A stretch of 64,000 bases of DNA from Lachnospiraceae bacterium (GTDB taxonomy: Bacteria; Bacillota; Clostridia; Lachnospirales; Lachnospiraceae). The stretch spans positions 62,001 through 126,000 of the forward strand of contig CAJSZQ010000001.1 of the NCBI GenBank assembly GCA_910574185.1, in the 5' to 3' direction. Position numbers and translations under genes: made by a program. Below, piece by piece: positions 54,625 to 63,267 of this stretch. The notes beneath the pieces are model-generated. The model saw only the letters and a program-made list of their open reading frames with translations. It was not told the origin of the DNA and made no database searches. Positions within the stretch are counted from its first letter, which is position 1. Each line of letters starts with the position of its first letter.

Positions 54625-55662
54625 TCAATTACTAAATAACCCTTCTACATATTTATCCATTTCATATCCCAATTTCATACAATTCCCATGAGATATATGA
54701 TTTTTCCAAGCATTGTAACTTTCATAAAACTTTTCTTTGTTTAGTTTACCACGTTTCACCAATCCAACCATCTTTTTAATTTTCTTCTTAGCAGCACGTT
54801 TATTTTCATTTTTCAATTTTCGTATCACTTTGCCATCAGGAGTTACATATGTATGAAATCCACAAAATTTAATTCCATTCTTAAATGGAATAATCTGTGT
54901 TTTACCATTCAATTCTAATCCTAATGTATATACAAATTCATAGATTGCTGATAAACACCATTTGGCATATTCTTTACTCTGAACTATTAAATAAAAGTCA
55001 TCCATATATCTTCCATAATATTTAACACCAAGCTCACCAGTAATAAAGTGATCCAAACTAGACAAATATATAAGCGCATATACCTGACTAACTTGATTTC
55101 CAAGCGGTAGCCCTAATCCTTCTGTACTATCAATAAATTTTTCACACAACCAATACACGTCTCTATCTTTTATAAAATAATCAATAATATCTTTCAAAAT
55201 ATTGTGATCAATATTGTAAAAGAATTTACTTATATCAGCCTTTACAATCCAACAATCATAACCATATTTACAGTATGCTAAATACATCTGTGATTTTAGG
55301 CAATCTAATCCATATAGAGTTCCCTTACCTAATTGTCCCGCATAATTTGTCTGGATAAATTTCTCACTGATCATTGGTATTAACGCATTATCACATAAAG
55401 AATGTTGTACAATTTTATCTACGAATGAGCCTGCTTTAATAATTCTCTTTTTAGGTTCATATACTGCAAATTCATTATATTTCGATACTGTATAAGTTTT
55501 AGTTTCCAACCGCCTTTTTATTTGGTGTATACCATCAAGAGCTGCGAGTTGAAACTTTTGCCTACTTTTACAAAATCCTTTCCCTGATTTGGACTTTATA
55601 TATGCTTGATACAAATTCCCAAAATCTACTACTTCTTCAAAGTACGTTTTATCTTCTGTCAT
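54625..55662 (-). CDS. DGR reverse transcriptase
   Basis: 345 aa. RT motifs: VKADISKFFYNIDHNIL (first Asp), GLPLGNQVSQVYA with the GNxxSQ signature of DGR enzymes, and YYGRYMDDFYLI (catalytic YMDD). No maturase or other fused domain. It copies the template-repeat RNA with mistakes opposite adenine, giving diversified cDNA for the variable repeat (family knowledge). TR and avd lie directly upstream. Confidence 0.95.
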   Translation of the reverse strand: MTEDKTYFEEVVDFGNLYQAYIKSKSGKGFCKSRQKFQLAALDGIHQIKRRLETKTYTVSKYNEFAVYEPKKRIIKAGSFVDKIVQHSLCDNALIPMISEKFIQTNYAGQLGKGTLYGLDCLKSQMYLAYCKYGYDCWIVKADISKFFYNIDHNILKDIIDYFIKDRDVYWLCEKFIDSTEGLGLPLGNQVSQVYALIYLSSLDHFITGELGVKYYGRYMDDFYLIVQSKEYAKWCLSAIYEFVYTLGLELNGKTQIIPFKNGIKFCGFHTYVTPDGKVIRKLKNENKRAAKKKIKKMVGLVKRGKLNKEKFYESYNAWKNHISHGNCMKLGYEMDKYVEGLFSN

Positions 55663-55781
55663 AATATCGCATTCCTTTGTATTTATCCTGCTTTTTACAA
55701 GACAGGAAAGGTTGTCTGTTCTTTTGATATCGGGACTCTAATTTCGGTGTTTCTCCTACTTTCCTACGTCTTCCGATCCAG

Positions 55782-55864
55782 AACGGGCGAACACCCCTGT
55801 CGTTCCAGTTGCAATCATTGTAGTTCACGTTACCATCAGTGTTGACATACTGGACATAGGAAGC
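55782..55864 (-). repeat. DGR template repeat (TR)
   Basis: 83 bp between avd and the RT gene. Coding-strand translation ASYVQYVNTDGNVNYNDCNW... with AAC codons at the variable sites. Versus VR (56378-56460) it differs at 10 positions, all A in TR and G in VR; the other 73 positions, including all non-A bases, are identical. Confidence 0.95.
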
Positions 55865-55885
55865 CATGCAACAGACAACCTAAAT

Positions 55886-56254
55886 TTACCTTGTTTTGTC
55901 TTTTGAACGCCATGCAATTGCCATATATTTGACATCATCAATCTGTTTTTGCCAATATGCTACCGTATCAGTCCCTACTAATTTTAATTTCATAGATAAC
56001 TCTACATAACAAGATAGTTTGTCACAGCATGAAATTGCTTTAGTTTGCAATTCTCGACGTTCACTTTTAGAAGTATCCAGTTTTAATCTATTTGCATCAA
56101 GCAAATATTCATATATATCCATGCAACAATTCTGAATACGTTTCACCAAGATTAAATGTTTAACTGGATATCTCTTTCTATTTGATGTAATTGTCATAGT
56201 ATATTCCATAAGATTTATTGCTTTTACAATAACATCTAGTTTCGCTTCGTTCAC
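55886..56254 (-). CDS. avd: DGR accessory variability determinant (Avd-like)
   Basis: 122 aa, basic, all-helical four-helix-bundle pattern (MNEAKLDVIVKAINLMEYTM, KHLILVKRIQNCCMDIYEYL, KAISCCDKLSCYVELSMKLK). Position between variable protein and TR and size match Avd, which binds the RT and RNA. GTG start after GGAG. Confidence 0.85.
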   Translation of the reverse strand: MNEAKLDVIVKAINLMEYTMTITSNRKRYPVKHLILVKRIQNCCMDIYEYLLDANRLKLDTSKSERRELQTKAISCCDKLSCYVELSMKLKLVGTDTVAYWQKQIDDVKYMAIAWRSKDKTR

Positions 56255-56295
56255 TGGTTACTCCGCTCCTTTCAGTCGCTCATTGGCGCATCACA

Positions 56296-56315
56296 GCAAG
56301 GGCTTACGCCCTCGC
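56296..56315 (-). promoter_or_regulatory. DGR hairpin/cruciform after the variable gene
   Basis: Coding strand GCGAGGGC-GTAA-GCCCTTGC: 8-bp stem (one G-T) with a GNRA tetraloop, 63 bp past the end of VR. Similar in stem length and loop to the cruciform needed for retrohoming in the BPP-1 DGR, although further from VR. Function inferred. Confidence 0.5.
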
Positions 56316-56358
56316 CTGTTCTTTAACATCCCGATAGATTTCCGCAAGATGCAAAGAT

Positions 56359-57135
56359 TTAAGATTTTAAGATAAAAAACGGGCGAACACCCCCGTCGCC
56401 CCAGCTGCAATCATTGCAGTCCACGCCACCATCAGTGCCGACATACTGGACATAGGAAGCATCATTTCTTGCTTGTGTCTGATTAGGTGTTGCAAGCCAG
56501 TACCATTCATCAATTAATGGGAGCTGATCTCCAAACTTCATAAGTAATTGAATATTAGGAATTGCTAAAAAATCTCCTTCAACCTTTCCATAGTCCTTAA
56601 ATCCATCCATAGATGTTAAATCCAATGAAATTGGAATGAGTTTATCTCCAAACTTCTCTTTCAATCTTTCCACCAAAACACTTTCATTAAGCTCTTGGCG
56701 GATATATGAGTCTGCATAATTATTTGTCTCGCCAAACTTTGAATTTTCTAAAATTCCATCCATAAAATAATATGTACAGTCGTCTTCTTTAATTTTCGTC
56801 CATCCATATCCACAAACAAATGAACTATTTCTTTTTTTAATATAATCTTTCATATAATCTTTTACTGAATCTCTAAAATCCTGTTCATATCTTCCAGGAT
56901 CTTTTTCGTACCAATCTGGTACAATATCTTGATCAACCTTGTAATTCCACTCACAAATATCTGAATATTTGTTTCTTTCTTTTGGAATTAACTCAGCCCT
57001 TACAAATGTTTTTGTTGCATTCATATGATTATCTTTAATTCCAAGTTCATCTAATAAATCTGAATGACTCTCATTTCCTTCTGGTGCTAAAACCACTCTG
57101 TTCTTAAAAATAATACCGCTCTTAAAATTACACAT
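56359..57135 (-). CDS. DGR variable protein with C-type-lectin-like C-terminus
   Basis: 258 aa. N-terminal module (MCNFKSGIIFKNRVVLAPEG, VRAELIPKERNKYSDICEWN) of a family seen in phage accessory genes, middle linker, then C-type-lectin-like tail with EWYWLATPN and the variable repeat ASYVQYVGTDGGVDCNDCSW up to GGVRPFF. Compared with TR the changes are N-G, N-G, N-D, Y-C, N-S, N-G, R-G. Not an obvious tail-fibre protein; its binding partner is unknown. AGGAG before the ATG. Confidence 0.92.
   Translation of the reverse strand: MCNFKSGIIFKNRVVLAPEGNESHSDLLDELGIKDNHMNATKTFVRAELIPKERNKYSDICEWNYKVDQDIVPDWYEKDPGRYEQDFRDSVKDYMKDYIKKRNSSFVCGYGWTKIKEDDCTYYFMDGILENSKFGETNNYADSYIRQELNESVLVERLKEKFGDKLIPISLDLTSMDGFKDYGKVEGDFLAIPNIQLLMKFGDQLPLIDEWYWLATPNQTQARNDASYVQYVGTDGGVDCNDCSWGDGGVRPFFILKS
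56378..56460 (-). repeat. DGR variable repeat (VR)
   Basis: 83 bp at the 3' end of the variable gene. Ends in the GC-rich IMH-type segment GGGGGTGTTCGCCCGTT. Ten adenine sites of TR carry G here. Confidence 0.95.
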
Positions 57136-57189
57136 ATTTTTTCTCCTCTTTATTTATTTTATATTTCACTATTTGAAATACTCATTTTA

Positions 57190-57738
57190 TTACTTTTGTA
57201 TTAACAACGGCCTTTCATATGTAACCAGCTTTTCAATAATCAAATCCTTTGGTAATAAATCCCTGCAAAAATATGCAGTTGCAAATGGACTTCCTTTTAC
57301 GACATTATCCATGTGTTCTCTGGTGTGATAACACACTCTTGCATCAAAACTAAGAATCTGAATACCTTGCTTGAAATATTTATATCTTATTTTGCCTTGT
57401 AACGAGTTTAATGGTAATAAAATAGCAAATGGTTTATTAAATGAATACAATTGCTCCAATACTTTGTCTTTTAATGAGAACGGAGGATTGCTCACGATAA
57501 TATCCCATTGTTCTGGCTTATATTCAAAAAAGTCTTGTCCTTCTTGTAAGGAGCTTCTAACTACTTTATATCCTTCTTCTTTTAGTCTCTGATAAAATGC
57601 TGACCATTCGCAATCAAATGGAGTCCATATAACCTTATCTTTTGGTAGATATTTAATAATATGATCCACAACATAATAGGGCGAATAAAGTTCATTATCT
57701 TCTTTATCAGAAGCTAAGTACCCAATATTTAATCCTAT
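57190..57738 (-). CDS. N6-adenine methyltransferase-like protein (NPPF), probable ATA start
   Basis: 182 aa. SNPPFSLKDKVLEQLY (motif IV) at about 115. N-terminus reads NIGYLASDKEDNELYSPYYV then DHIIKYLPKDKVIWTPFDCE, the family start; a GTG at 57669 would remove 23 residues. ATA at 57736-57738 is 5-8 bp from AGGAAGTGAT and follows a stop. No full motif I, so activity is uncertain. Confidence 0.75.
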   Translation of the reverse strand: MGLNIGYLASDKEDNELYSPYYVVDHIIKYLPKDKVIWTPFDCEWSAFYQRLKEEGYKVVRSSLQEGQDFFEYKPEQWDIIVSNPPFSLKDKVLEQLYSFNKPFAILLPLNSLQGKIRYKYFKQGIQILSFDARVCYHTREHMDNVVKGSPFATAYFCRDLLPKDLIIEKLVTYERPLLIQK

Positions 57739-57867
57739 AGTTCATCACTTCCTACTTTTTATATTGTACTTTTTTACTTCTAATCTTAAAATATATTTTA
57801 ATGGTATGCCACCTGAGACATGCCTTATTTAATAACCTCTTCACAAAGCGAATAATATGTTCAAGGA

Positions 57868-58001
57868 GGTGATAAAATATAAATAATGTGCCTATGGTGC
57901 ATGTCCTTGCTTATTGGCGGTTCCATCTAAATTAGTTGAATTTTGTTCGTAAGCATCTGCGTCATTATCCTCACCGATAATAAGCAGAGATGGCTACCGG
58001 A
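57868..58001 (+). ncRNA. Candidate pseudoknotted RNA
   Basis: Gene-free stretch with 57908-57915 pairing perfectly with 57979-57986 (8 bp) and 57918-57928 pairing with 57988-57999 (10 bp around an internal loop); the two stems cross, which is a pseudoknot. Contains AAGGAGGTG like the 37.8-kb RNA, but no protein of normal size. Speculative. Confidence 0.35.
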
Positions 58002-58012
58002 AATATCAATTA

Positions 58013-58156
58013 TTATTTCTTTTTTGTTTCTCTATTTTTTCTTCTTTCTTCACAATCTTGTCTTTTACATTCATCACATGGATATTTTAAAGCATCAAAT
58101 TCCTTCATACATGTAACATCATTTCCATATGCATCCAATTGGATTAATCTGCTCAT
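58013..58156 (-). CDS. Small Cys-containing protein
   Basis: 47 aa, ATG after GAGGTGATTT. LKYPCDECKRQDC near a basic tail (RRKNRETKKK); may bind zinc. Confidence 0.65.
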   Translation of the reverse strand: MSRLIQLDAYGNDVTCMKEFDALKYPCDECKRQDCEERRKNRETKKK

Positions 58157-58183
58157 AAATCACCTCAAAATCAGTTTTCAATG

Positions 58184-58426
58184 CTATGCCCAATAATATT
58201 CTGTTTCTACAAAATCTATTTTTTCAAGATCTGATAACTCATTTTTTAAAATGTCTTCATATTTATATACAAGGCATCCAGCTTTACCGATCATGTATCC
58301 AGGCTGCGAAGTATAAATTGATAGAATTCCATCTCTATATCTATACTGAACAACTCTTGTTGCCCCGCTTTCTTCTATCCATTTCTTTATTATTTTCTGT
58401 ATTATTTTTCCTTCATAAGACATCAT
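58184..58426 (-). CDS. Hypothetical phage protein
   Basis: 80 aa, ATG behind GGAGGTGCAAAA. TRVVQYRYRDGILSIYTSQP then GYMIGKAGCLVYKYEDILK resembles a small KH-like fold (GxxxGKxG), so RNA binding is possible (weak). Confidence 0.6.
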   Translation of the reverse strand: MMSYEGKIIQKIIKKWIEESGATRVVQYRYRDGILSIYTSQPGYMIGKAGCLVYKYEDILKNELSDLEKIDFVETEYYWA

Positions 58427-58491
58427 TTTTGCACCTCCATAGAAAATCTTAATTTAAACAGCTTACTAAACTTGCTTATATTACCACTCTT

Positions 58492-58704
58492 TTATAATTC
58501 ATCAACTTTTTTATGCATTACTTTTAGTAATTTATTTTTCTGTTCTTGCAACTCTCCAATTACAAGTAACGTAACCTCTGCACTTAACCCCAAATTAGAT
58601 ATATAATTCTGCTCCTTTTTTATCTCATAAACCTTTTCTTCTAACTCACATAACGAAAAATCAACTAATTTTCTTTCCTGATTTCTAAATAGTAAAAAAT
58701 CCAT
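58492..58704 (-). CDS. Hypothetical helical protein
   Basis: 70 aa from ATG at 58704 (GGAG-ATCAAA-ATG). Helical/coiled coil (LCELEEKVYEIKKEQNYISN). Not recognised. Confidence 0.55.
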   Translation of the reverse strand: MDFLLFRNQERKLVDFSLCELEEKVYEIKKEQNYISNLGLSAEVTLLVIGELQEQKNKLLKVMHKKVDEL

Positions 58705-58724
58705 TTTGATCTCCAATCTTCTAT

Positions 58725-58889
58725 TTAATGTGAAACTTCTTCATTATCAGTCGTATATCCTAAACAACTCTTTCTTGCACATTTTCCATCACAATATGCA
58801 CAGTCTTTATTTAAACATGGAGTATCAGAAACAGCATTCATATTATAAAGAATTTCTTCAAAAACCTCTTGAGTTTTGTCTCTCTGCAT
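58725..58889 (-). CDS. Small Cys-rich protein
   Basis: 54 aa, ATG after AGAGAGGTGATATCA. CLNKDCAYCDGKCARKSC has five cysteines in 18 residues, a metal-binding or disulfide cluster. Confidence 0.7.
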   Translation of the reverse strand: MQRDKTQEVFEEILYNMNAVSDTPCLNKDCAYCDGKCARKSCLGYTTDNEEVSH

Positions 58890-59199
58890 TGATATCACCT
58901 CTCTTTACTTCTCCTCAATCTACTTTTTCTTTCTGCTTTACGCTAGCTTATCTATGTTCCACCGTCCATACGCGCACCAATTACAATCGCTCTTTTTCAT
59001 GTAATTCAAGATACCCTTAACAATTACCATCATCCAAATATATTCTTTTTACAATCAATGACGTAAACACTAATGTATTCATTAGCTGTCTTAAATTCCT
59101 CCATTTCAAAAGAGTTATTGTTACACCTATTTCCTTCTTATAAAGTAATGTAGTATGTACCGCTCATTTTCCTTTACTTCTTCCCATTTCTCCAAAAAA
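58890..59199. other. No clear gene
   Basis: 310 bp. Only two overlapping reading frames of 21-24 codons on the minus strand near 59030-59105, neither convincing. Confidence 0.4.
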
Positions 59200-59376
59200 C
59201 TATTGAATAATCCCTGTTGCAATAAAATAAACCATTCCACAAACCATAAATAACGGATATAATACATGTGATATTTTGTACGCTTTATTTGTTTTCTTGT
59301 GAATTGATATGTCTATTCCCTCTATCAAGTACAAGAAAGAAAAACATAATATAAAAATTCCCATTGTTTCATTCAT
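59200..59376 (-). CDS. Small two-TM protein
   Basis: 58 aa, ATG after AAAGGGAAAG. Two hydrophobic helices (GIFILCFSFLYLI and LYPLFMVCGMVYFIATGII) with a Lys-rich linker. Unknown function. Confidence 0.65.
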   Translation of the reverse strand: MNETMGIFILCFSFLYLIEGIDISIHKKTNKAYKISHVLYPLFMVCGMVYFIATGIIQ

Positions 59377-59486
59377 TTATCTTTCCCTTTCTACCAAAAA
59401 CCACTTCCACCTGCGAACAACTATTCTACAATCCAAGATTTTTCTTCTTCATCTTATAATTTTCTTGACAAAATACGACATTCCTT

Positions 59487-59738
59487 TTAAATACAAAGCA
59501 TATTCATAAGTTCGTAAATTGGCGCAAAATATGGACTCTGCCTTACACTGTATTCCTTTTCATATCCAGAAATAAGTTCTTGCAATTCCTTATATTTTTT
59601 ATTAATTTCATTGAGTTTTTTCTGTCTTTCTGCTTCCAATCTCTCTTTGTCTGCCGTCTTTTCCTTAACTTGTTCTTCATATTCATAACACTCCTGCTCA
59701 GTATTGAATACCTTCCCATCATCACTCATGTATCTCAT
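59487..59738 (-). CDS. Hypothetical coiled-coil protein
   Basis: 83 aa from ATG at 59738, behind AAGGAGG. N-terminal MRYMSDDGKVFNTEQECYEYE is a pattern of small phage proteins; then a long Glu/Lys coiled coil. Confidence 0.65.
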   Translation of the reverse strand: MRYMSDDGKVFNTEQECYEYEEQVKEKTADKERLEAERQKKLNEINKKYKELQELISGYEKEYSVRQSPYFAPIYELMNMLCI

Positions 59739-59752
59739 AGCTAAAATCCTCC

Positions 59753-60178
59753 TTATAATAAATATGGTAAAGCTTTTAAATATTTCTCTTTTAATTTGTC
59801 TGTTAATGTTTCTGTCTGACATAAATGATCTTTTATATCATCCATTTTCACCCAATATGCTTCTGGATAAGAATTGTAATTTTTCTTAATATTGTTCAAA
59901 TAATCTTCATATGAACTATTTTCTTGATCTCTAGTAAGAATCTCCAAGCATTTCTCAATATATGTATTATATATTTCTTGATCTGTATCTCTAAAATAAT
60001 TAAAATCTGTATCCTCAATCAAATCATGCATAATTGCTAATGCCACACATACTTCCATCTTATCTTTTGGTATCAGGTTATTATTTGTCACATATCCAGC
60101 CACTCTCATTGCATGGTAATATGTATCATCATCATAATATTTTCTTGCTACCCTGATAGCATCTTCAATAATATCCAT
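59753..60178 (-). CDS. HD-domain phosphohydrolase (SpoT-like)
   Basis: 141 aa. H in YYHAMRVAGYV, HD in AIMHDLIEDTDF, later Asp in KMDDIKDHL: the order of the (p)ppGpp-hydrolase/nucleotide HD family. Might hydrolyse alarmones or nucleotides during infection (inference). Confidence 0.8.
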   Translation of the reverse strand: MDIIEDAIRVARKYYDDDTYYHAMRVAGYVTNNNLIPKDKMEVCVALAIMHDLIEDTDFNYFRDTDQEIYNTYIEKCLEILTRDQENSSYEDYLNNIKKNYNSYPEAYWVKMDDIKDHLCQTETLTDKLKEKYLKALPYLL

Positions 60179-60196
60179 TATTAAACTTTCTCCCTT

Positions 60197-61579
60197 CTAT
60201 GCGCTTTTTCTAGACTTTATTTTAATGTACTTATCAAACTTTGATCTCATATGTAAGAAATTTTTTCGTTGATCAGCAAAATATTTGTTGTTATTCTGTG
60301 CATATTCAGTCAGCCAATCATCTAAATCTACATCTTCTTTGTATGAATAAACAACCATTGTTAACAAAGATAGACGGTTTTGTTCATTTAATAATTTGGA
60401 GCCATCTTTTACTGTTCTGCTCATTAAATCGTCTAAAGATTCATTATAAAATTTCAAATCAGCTTTTATGTCAGATATGTCCATATTTAAACTCTCTGCA
60501 ATGAATAACTCTGGATTGTCAATCCTACTCTCATCTACTTCAATATGTAAAAACTCAAACATTAATTTTTCAAGCATATTTAATTTATCAGTTATAACTT
60601 GTTTGTCCTTGGTGCTTCCCTCTTTATCAATTTCATCAAATAATAGACCTTTATCATTTCTTTTATTACCTCTAAAGTTTTCACGAAATTCTGTCAGAAA
60701 TTCAGCAAACCTTTCGTCATCAACACTCAATTTTGTAAATCTATTAAATAATGTTAAAAAAATAAAAGAGTCTTTTTTATTAAAAATATCTTTGGTGTCC
60801 TTCGTTACAACATTCTCCAACCTTTGCAAATTATCTTCAAAATCATTAAATTCTTCCTCTGTTGCATGCTCATTAATATATTTAAAAGAAGGTTTTGCTT
60901 GTGTTTTCCAATTATCAAAATGATTCATGCACATCATTGTTTCTACTATAATTCTTTCAACAACACCTTTATTTTTATCATTATCAGAATATGTGTTACA
61001 ATTTAGGAAAAAATTAGTATCCATAATTTTGCGTATTCTATTTGCAAACTTATCAATATAAGTAAATGCTTTTTGATTAGTATTCATCGAAGAATGTTCA
61101 TTATAACGTTTAATGTATTTTGCGATTTTGTTCTTATCGCAATCTTCATGAATAACCGTTTCAATCTGGTATTCATTAAACTTTTTCTTTAATTCGTTTG
61201 GAAGCTGTTCATATGTTTTTCCTCTAATATTAAAATTTGCATCTTCCCAAACAATGCTTCCATCTTCATCAATAGTTTTCTTCTTATATGGAATAATTGA
61301 GTCTTCTACAGAATATGTAATTTTATAGTTTCCATGCTTAAACATCATCAAAGCGGCTGTCCTACTACCACCATCAGCTATATGTAATTGGGTATTCTCC
61401 TCCTCTGCAAGAATAATAGGAGGAATGTAATCGTCGGTAAGAACCGTTACAATAAGTCCATTTACTATTGCTTTCCACGCTGGCTTTCTTTGAGTATCAG
61501 CATCGTTGGAAATATCTCCATCTCTATTTTTATTTAAATACATATCCAAAGTATATGTCTGCTTTCTCGGTCTTGCCAT
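60197..61579 (-). CDS. DUF262/ParB-like domain protein
   Basis: 460 aa from ATG at 61579 (GGAGGAATTAAAA). N-terminal PPIILAEEENTQLHIADGGS then RTAALMMF is the ParB/DUF262 fold (DGxxR). The C-terminal helical part is unassigned. DUF262 proteins are partners of GmrSD-type nucleases, but no HNH half is visible here. Control or DNA-related role unknown. Confidence 0.8.
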   Translation of the reverse strand: MARPRKQTYTLDMYLNKNRDGDISNDADTQRKPAWKAIVNGLIVTVLTDDYIPPIILAEEENTQLHIADGGSRTAALMMFKHGNYKITYSVEDSIIPYKKKTIDEDGSIVWEDANFNIRGKTYEQLPNELKKKFNEYQIETVIHEDCDKNKIAKYIKRYNEHSSMNTNQKAFTYIDKFANRIRKIMDTNFFLNCNTYSDNDKNKGVVERIIVETMMCMNHFDNWKTQAKPSFKYINEHATEEEFNDFEDNLQRLENVVTKDTKDIFNKKDSFIFLTLFNRFTKLSVDDERFAEFLTEFRENFRGNKRNDKGLLFDEIDKEGSTKDKQVITDKLNMLEKLMFEFLHIEVDESRIDNPELFIAESLNMDISDIKADLKFYNESLDDLMSRTVKDGSKLLNEQNRLSLLTMVVYSYKEDVDLDDWLTEYAQNNNKYFADQRKNFLHMRSKFDKYIKIKSRKSA

Positions 61580-61616
61580 TTTTAATTCCTCCAAATCGTT
61601 GATATTTATTAGTTAT

Positions 61617-62174
61617 CTAAAATAAAACTGATACATTTCTATATGAACGTATTGCTGCATAGCAATCTGTATATTGTTTTTCATTAATATCCAATTGTTC
61701 TTTTATCTCATTAGGAAGATATCCAGCTATATTAAGTCGTAATACTTTCTTTTGAAGACTTGATAATCTACTTAAATATAACAGCATTTTTTTACTATAT
61801 CCGTCTTCACTTTCTTTGAGAAACTCTTTTTCAATATCAAAATTGCTTGCAATCATATCCTGAATAGTAAAACTTTCATCATCTCCTATAGGCGTTTCGA
61901 TTGAAATAGACATTCTGTCAGCTTTTCGTTTTTCTCTGTTTCTTCGTGTTATTTCAGTTTTAATTTTATTTTCCAAACACGAAAAGAGAAAGGCATCAAA
62001 CGATTTTGAATCATCGTATCTTCTCATTACATCTACAAACACTTCATTAGCCAAAGAGTAAAAGTCATCTAAATCTTTACCAGACAGTCCACCAAATCTG
62101 ATGAGTATCTTATCAACAATTGCATGTAATTTTTTCGCATTATCTGCGTAATATGTACTTAAAATCTGTTTCAT
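61617..62174 (-). CDS. Phage sigma-70-family factor
   Basis: 185 aa. Region 2 about 25-95 (DLDDFYSLANEVFVDVMRRY, SFDAFLFSCLENKIKTEITR), linker, region 4-like HTH about 130-180 (LSSLQKKVLRLNIAGYLPNE). Short ECF-like sigma factor, likely switching transcription to other phage genes. GAGGAG before the ATG. Confidence 0.85.
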   Translation of the reverse strand: MKQILSTYYADNAKKLHAIVDKILIRFGGLSGKDLDDFYSLANEVFVDVMRRYDDSKSFDAFLFSCLENKIKTEITRRNREKRKADRMSISIETPIGDDESFTIQDMIASNFDIEKEFLKESEDGYSKKMLLYLSRLSSLQKKVLRLNIAGYLPNEIKEQLDINEKQYTDCYAAIRSYRNVSVLF

Positions 62175-62187
62175 TTTTATTTACTCC

Positions 62188-62367
62188 TCAACTATTCTCT
62201 TTATATGTATTACGTAATACTTCTTTATAATCCAAATTAAAATCCCTTATTTTTAGATGTTTTGTTTCTCTTTTACATTCAGGACATTTCCAATACTTTT
62301 CATGTTTCTTTTTTTGAAAAAACATATGTCCCATCATTGGAACAAAGCATTTTTTGCAAATTACCAT
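62188..62367 (-). CDS. Zinc-ribbon mini-protein
   Basis: 59 aa, ATG after GAGAGGTAAAAATT. CxxC pairs in VICKKCFVPMMGHMFF and YWKCPECKRETKH. Directly upstream of the sigma factor. Confidence 0.75.
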   Translation of the reverse strand: MVICKKCFVPMMGHMFFQKKKHEKYWKCPECKRETKHLKIRDFNLDYKEVLRNTYKENS

Positions 62368-62379
62368 AATTTTTACCTC

Positions 62380-63048
62380 TCAATTCAATAAGTTTAATGC
62401 TATCTGATAGTATTCTGTTCTCCCTTTATATTTTGTATGCTTTGCTTTTGTAAGTTCTAATTTTATTTTTTCAATTGTATAACCATATGTAATTGCATTT
62501 TCCATCACTTGTATGTAATTTAGGCATTGCTTAATATTTTTATGTTTCTCTCGTATCTCTCCAAGTAGATATCCAATTTTTGCCATTTTATGAGCTTGCA
62601 CATTTTTGCCATTATTATCTTCTTTATATTTTTGAAGTGCATGTACAATATCTGACTCGGCAGAATCATATTTTGACAACCCAATACTTAATTCTTCTTT
62701 ATAAGTTTTTAGCTGTGTCATGCTCCAACCAGCAAGTCCAATAATTGAACGAGTTTCCTGAATTATTTCTTCAATAATATCCTCTCTAAATTCAATATCA
62801 TTTTGCCCAGTATATGCATTTCCATTGCCTTTATAATATTTAACATTCTTCTCTATTTTTCCTGTATCTTTATCTACTACATAAAATTTTCTTATCCATC
62901 CCATAGATTTTTTCTTATTTTGAAGTAATGATCTGGCCTGCTTCCAAGTAAACTCTTTCGCTTGTACTGATGAAGTAGTGCTAATATAATTTCCCTGCTT
63001 CATTGGGTTTTCCATTACAAAATTCTTACCATCTGTTAAAATAAACAT
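62380..63048 (-). CDS. Hypothetical phage protein, first gene after the leftward promoter
   Basis: 222 aa from ATG at 63048, behind AAAAAGGAG. N-terminal FILTDGKNFVMENPMKQGNY then ISTTSSVQAKEFTW is a pattern of phage proteins; helical C-terminus. Follows a 325-bp leader. Confidence 0.65.
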   Translation of the reverse strand: MFILTDGKNFVMENPMKQGNYISTTSSVQAKEFTWKQARSLLQNKKKSMGWIRKFYVVDKDTGKIEKNVKYYKGNGNAYTGQNDIEFREDIIEEIIQETRSIIGLAGWSMTQLKTYKEELSIGLSKYDSAESDIVHALQKYKEDNNGKNVQAHKMAKIGYLLGEIREKHKNIKQCLNYIQVMENAITYGYTIEKIKLELTKAKHTKYKGRTEYYQIALNLLN

Positions 63049-63232
63049 ACTTCTCTTCTCCTTTTTCTTAAAAATGAGTGCAAAAAATACAATGTACTTT
63101 ACACACTGATTTAACAGATACATGTGAATACTTTAAGGGCTTTCTCCCATAAAGCAAATTTTTCAAATTTGTATCCTTAATTCCTATATTCAGTTGCTCT
63201 CCATTGAATTTTTGCAGAATCGCATGAAACGC

Positions 63233-63261
63233 TTGACTTACAGTTCTTTATTATGTAAAAT
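63233..63261 (+). promoter_or_regulatory. Plus-strand promoter of a small RNA
   Basis: TTGACT (63233-63238), 17-bp spacer, TAAAAT (63256-63261). Confidence 0.65.
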
Positions 63262-63267
63262 GTAAAT

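Noticed and set aside
59030-59105. Two 21-24 codon minus-strand frames
   Set aside because: They overlap each other, have poor start sites and no similarity to anything recognised.
60197-61579. GmrSD-type restriction system
   Set aside because: Only a DUF262-like domain is visible; no DUF1524/HNH part is fused or adjacent.
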